This document shows, piece after piece, positions 62,676 to 64,000 of a stretch of DNA of 64,000 nt. The position numbers and the translations under genes are program-made. Source of the DNA: Paraburkholderia bannensis (GTDB lineage: Bacteria; Pseudomonadota; Gammaproteobacteria; Burkholderiales; Burkholderiaceae); contig NZ_JACHBW010000015.1 of assembly GCF_014200455.1 (NCBI RefSeq), forward strand, positions 62,001-126,000, read 5' to 3'. Every line of letters begins with the position of its first letter. The stretch's first letter is position 1. The notes beneath the pieces are model-generated. The model did not search any database. It saw nothing but the letters and a program-made list of their open reading frames with translations, and was not told the origin of the DNA.

Positions 62676-64000
62676 GAACGCCAGCCTCCTGCCAGCAACG
62701 AAAGATCTGCGAGGGTGATGAACACGCTCATCGAGCCCGAGGCGGCCAGATAACGCGGTTCCCAGCGCGGCGCGAACTTGTTCTTGAAGCCGCGCAGCCC
62801 CCGGAAGTTGTAGAACTTGCCGCCGAAACGCCAGATCAGCCCGGCCAGACGGTGCCACGACGACGCCAGCGGCGTCGGCCCCATGCCGGAAAGCGGCGCC
62901 ATGCCGAGCGAGAGCGACTGATACCCGGCGGCCTTCAGATGCAGCGCAAGCTGAGTGAACAGATACTCCATCGCGTAGCCCGAAGCTCCCGGCAGATGGC
63001 GCATGACGCCGACCGTCGCGTCGGTGTTCAGATCGGTCGTCATGAAGGTGACGAAGGCCAGCGGCGCGCCGTTCTGGCGCACCAGCAGCACGTGCTGCGC
63101 GGCGAGGTAATCGTCCTCGAACGCAGCCACCGAAAAGCTCTTTTCGCGCGCTTCGCGGTCTTCGAGCCAGGCGTCCGAGATCGCGCGCAGAACCGGCAGG
63201 CTGTCGGCCATCTGGGCGGGTTCGATGTTCTCGAAGGTGAAGCCGTCGCGCTCGCCGCGCTTGAGCGCGTAGCGCAGATGCGCGCGCTGCGGGCCTTTCA
63301 GATCGAATTCCTGCAGCATCACGCGCGCTTCTTCGCCGAGCTTCATCAGCGTGAGGCCGGCGTCGAGGTAGAGCGGCAGGGCGTCGGCGCGTACCTGATA
63401 GAACGCGGCGCGGCCGCCGTGCGTGTGCGCGAGCGAGACGAATTCGCGGATCAGCGCGGGCCATTCTTCGCGCGGGCCCACGGGATCGTGCAGCGCCGCC
63501 CAGGTGCGGCCGCGCTTGGCGTACATCAGGAAGGCGTTGCGCGACTGCGAGAACAGGAAACTCTTGTCGCCCATCAGCGCGAGGCCCGCATCGCTGCGTT
63601 CCTGTGCGCGCACGATGCGCGCGGCTTCGGCCAGGTCTTCGCTGGCGGGCATCACGAAGCGGCCTGCCGCCGGGCGTAGCAACTGCCACGAGGCCAGCGC
63701 CGCGGCGAACACACCCGCGCCGAGCGTGGCGCGCAGCGCACGCGGCGCGCGTTCGTCAAAGGCGAATTGCCACCACAGATGCTGCGAGTAATCGACGTCG
63801 CGGAACGCGAACAGCAGCACCCACACGGCCAGCGCGATCACGCAGCCAACCGAGGCGAGCCACGCGGGCGTGAAGGTTTCCTTGAACAGCGAGGAATGGC
63901 GATTGAAACGGCCGCGCGTGGCGATCAGCAGCGCGATCAGCACGCACAGCACGCCCGCTTCCACAAACGCGAGGCCCTTGGTGAGCGAGAGCGCGAGGTT
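62672..64000 (-). CDS. mprF: Lysylphosphatidylglycerol synthase MprF, C-terminal part (5' end outside window)
   Basis: At least 442 residues are visible and the frame stays open to the window edge. It begins with membrane segments (about 63,700-64,000) and continues with the cytosolic aminoacyl-transferase domain: GDKSFLFSQSRNAFLMYAKRG cut here to GDKSFLFSQSRNAFLMY, the DPVGPREEW loop, AFYQVRADALPLYLDAGL, and MTTDLNTDATVGVMRHLPG. MprF moves lysine from Lys-tRNA to phosphatidylglycerol and flips the product, lowering surface charge and giving resistance to cationic peptides. Coupled to acvB, which removes the lysine. Confidence 0.9.
   Translation of the reverse strand, partial: NLALSLTKGLAFVEAGVLCVLIALLIATRGRFNRHSSLFKETFTPAWLASVGCVIALAVWVLLFAFRDVDYSQHLWWQFAFDERAPRALRATLGAGVFAAALASWQLLRPAAGRFVMPASEDLAEAARIVRAQERSDAGLALMGDKSFLFSQSRNAFLMYAKRGRTWAALHDPVGPREEWPALIREFVSLAHTHGGRAAFYQVRADALPLYLDAGLTLMKLGEEARVMLQEFDLKGPQRAHLRYALKRGERDGFTFENIEPAQMADSLPVLRAISDAWLEDREAREKSFSVAAFEDDYLAAQHVLLVRQNGAPLAFVTFMTTDLNTDATVGVMRHLPGASGYAMEYLFTQLALHLKAAGYQSLSLGMAPLSGMGPTPLASSWHRLAGLIWRFGGKFYNFRGLRGFKNKFAPRWEPRYLAASGSMSVFITLADLSLLAGGWRS

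Noticed and set aside
62676..63689. Long N-terminal extension of the acvB frame
   Set aside because: Lies inside mprF in another frame, arginine-rich, no signal peptide; the internal ATG at 62675 begins a clear signal peptide.

Overview
The window is GC-rich, densely coded, single-chromosome-type bacterial DNA. The gene content (Burkholderia-type porin, DUF2242 lipoprotein, 6S RNA beside asnC/lysE, AhpC-AhpF pair, MprF-AcvB pair) points to a member of the Burkholderiaceae, most likely Paraburkholderia, Caballeronia or Burkholderia. There are no tRNA or rRNA genes, no transposases, no prophage and no CRISPR array. The genus is an inference from gene families.

Positions 1-17,900: polyamine catabolism. 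After the end of a MocR/GabR-type regulator and a decayed acetyltransferase remnant comes a long minus-strand series, read from 13,746 down to 1,104: puuD, puuA, a putrescine transaminase, potF, potG, potH, potI, a coiled-coil outer-membrane porin and two tandem puuB copies. Facing away from it are puuR, puuC and an agmatinase. Together they cover agmatine to putrescine, putrescine uptake through outer and inner membranes, and two degradation routes (gamma-glutamylation and transamination) towards GABA.

Positions 18,100-24,450: a divergent sugar or polyol module: two permeases and a binding protein on the minus strand, and a dehydrogenase, the transporter ATPase and an RpiR regulator on the plus strand. 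Positions 24,661-33,494: a TPR/SPINDLY-type glycosyltransferase, a cytochrome P450, two tandem IclR regulators, a metallo-beta-lactamase-fold protein with a broken metal motif, an FAD aromatic hydroxylase and a DUF2783 protein.

Positions 33,801-36,642: the most unusual locus. A cyclic-nucleotide-binding protein whose C-terminus resembles the C-terminal (stator-contacting) domain of FliG is followed directly by MotA-like and MotB-like stator genes, with no flagellar genes in view. This looks like a self-contained, nucleotide-controlled ion-driven motor or switch.

Positions 36,683-45,030: reductive pyrimidine catabolism (preT, preA, hydA, an M20 amidase, an NCS1 transporter), divergent from a RutR-like repressor, with a perfect palindrome between them. 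Positions 45,044-53,851: AsnC regulator, 6S RNA, LysE exporter, DUF2242 lipoprotein, branched-chain amino acid binding protein with a divergent GntR regulator, APC permease, nitrilase-family amidase and LuxR-type regulator. Positions 53,880-64,000: rubredoxin-like protein, FUSC-type membrane protein, DoxX, pirin with divergent LysR, ahpC-ahpF, a small cupin, and the mprF-acvB pair for lysyl-phosphatidylglycerol, with mprF running off the end.

All calls come from reading the sequence and the translated frames by eye; no database search was run.
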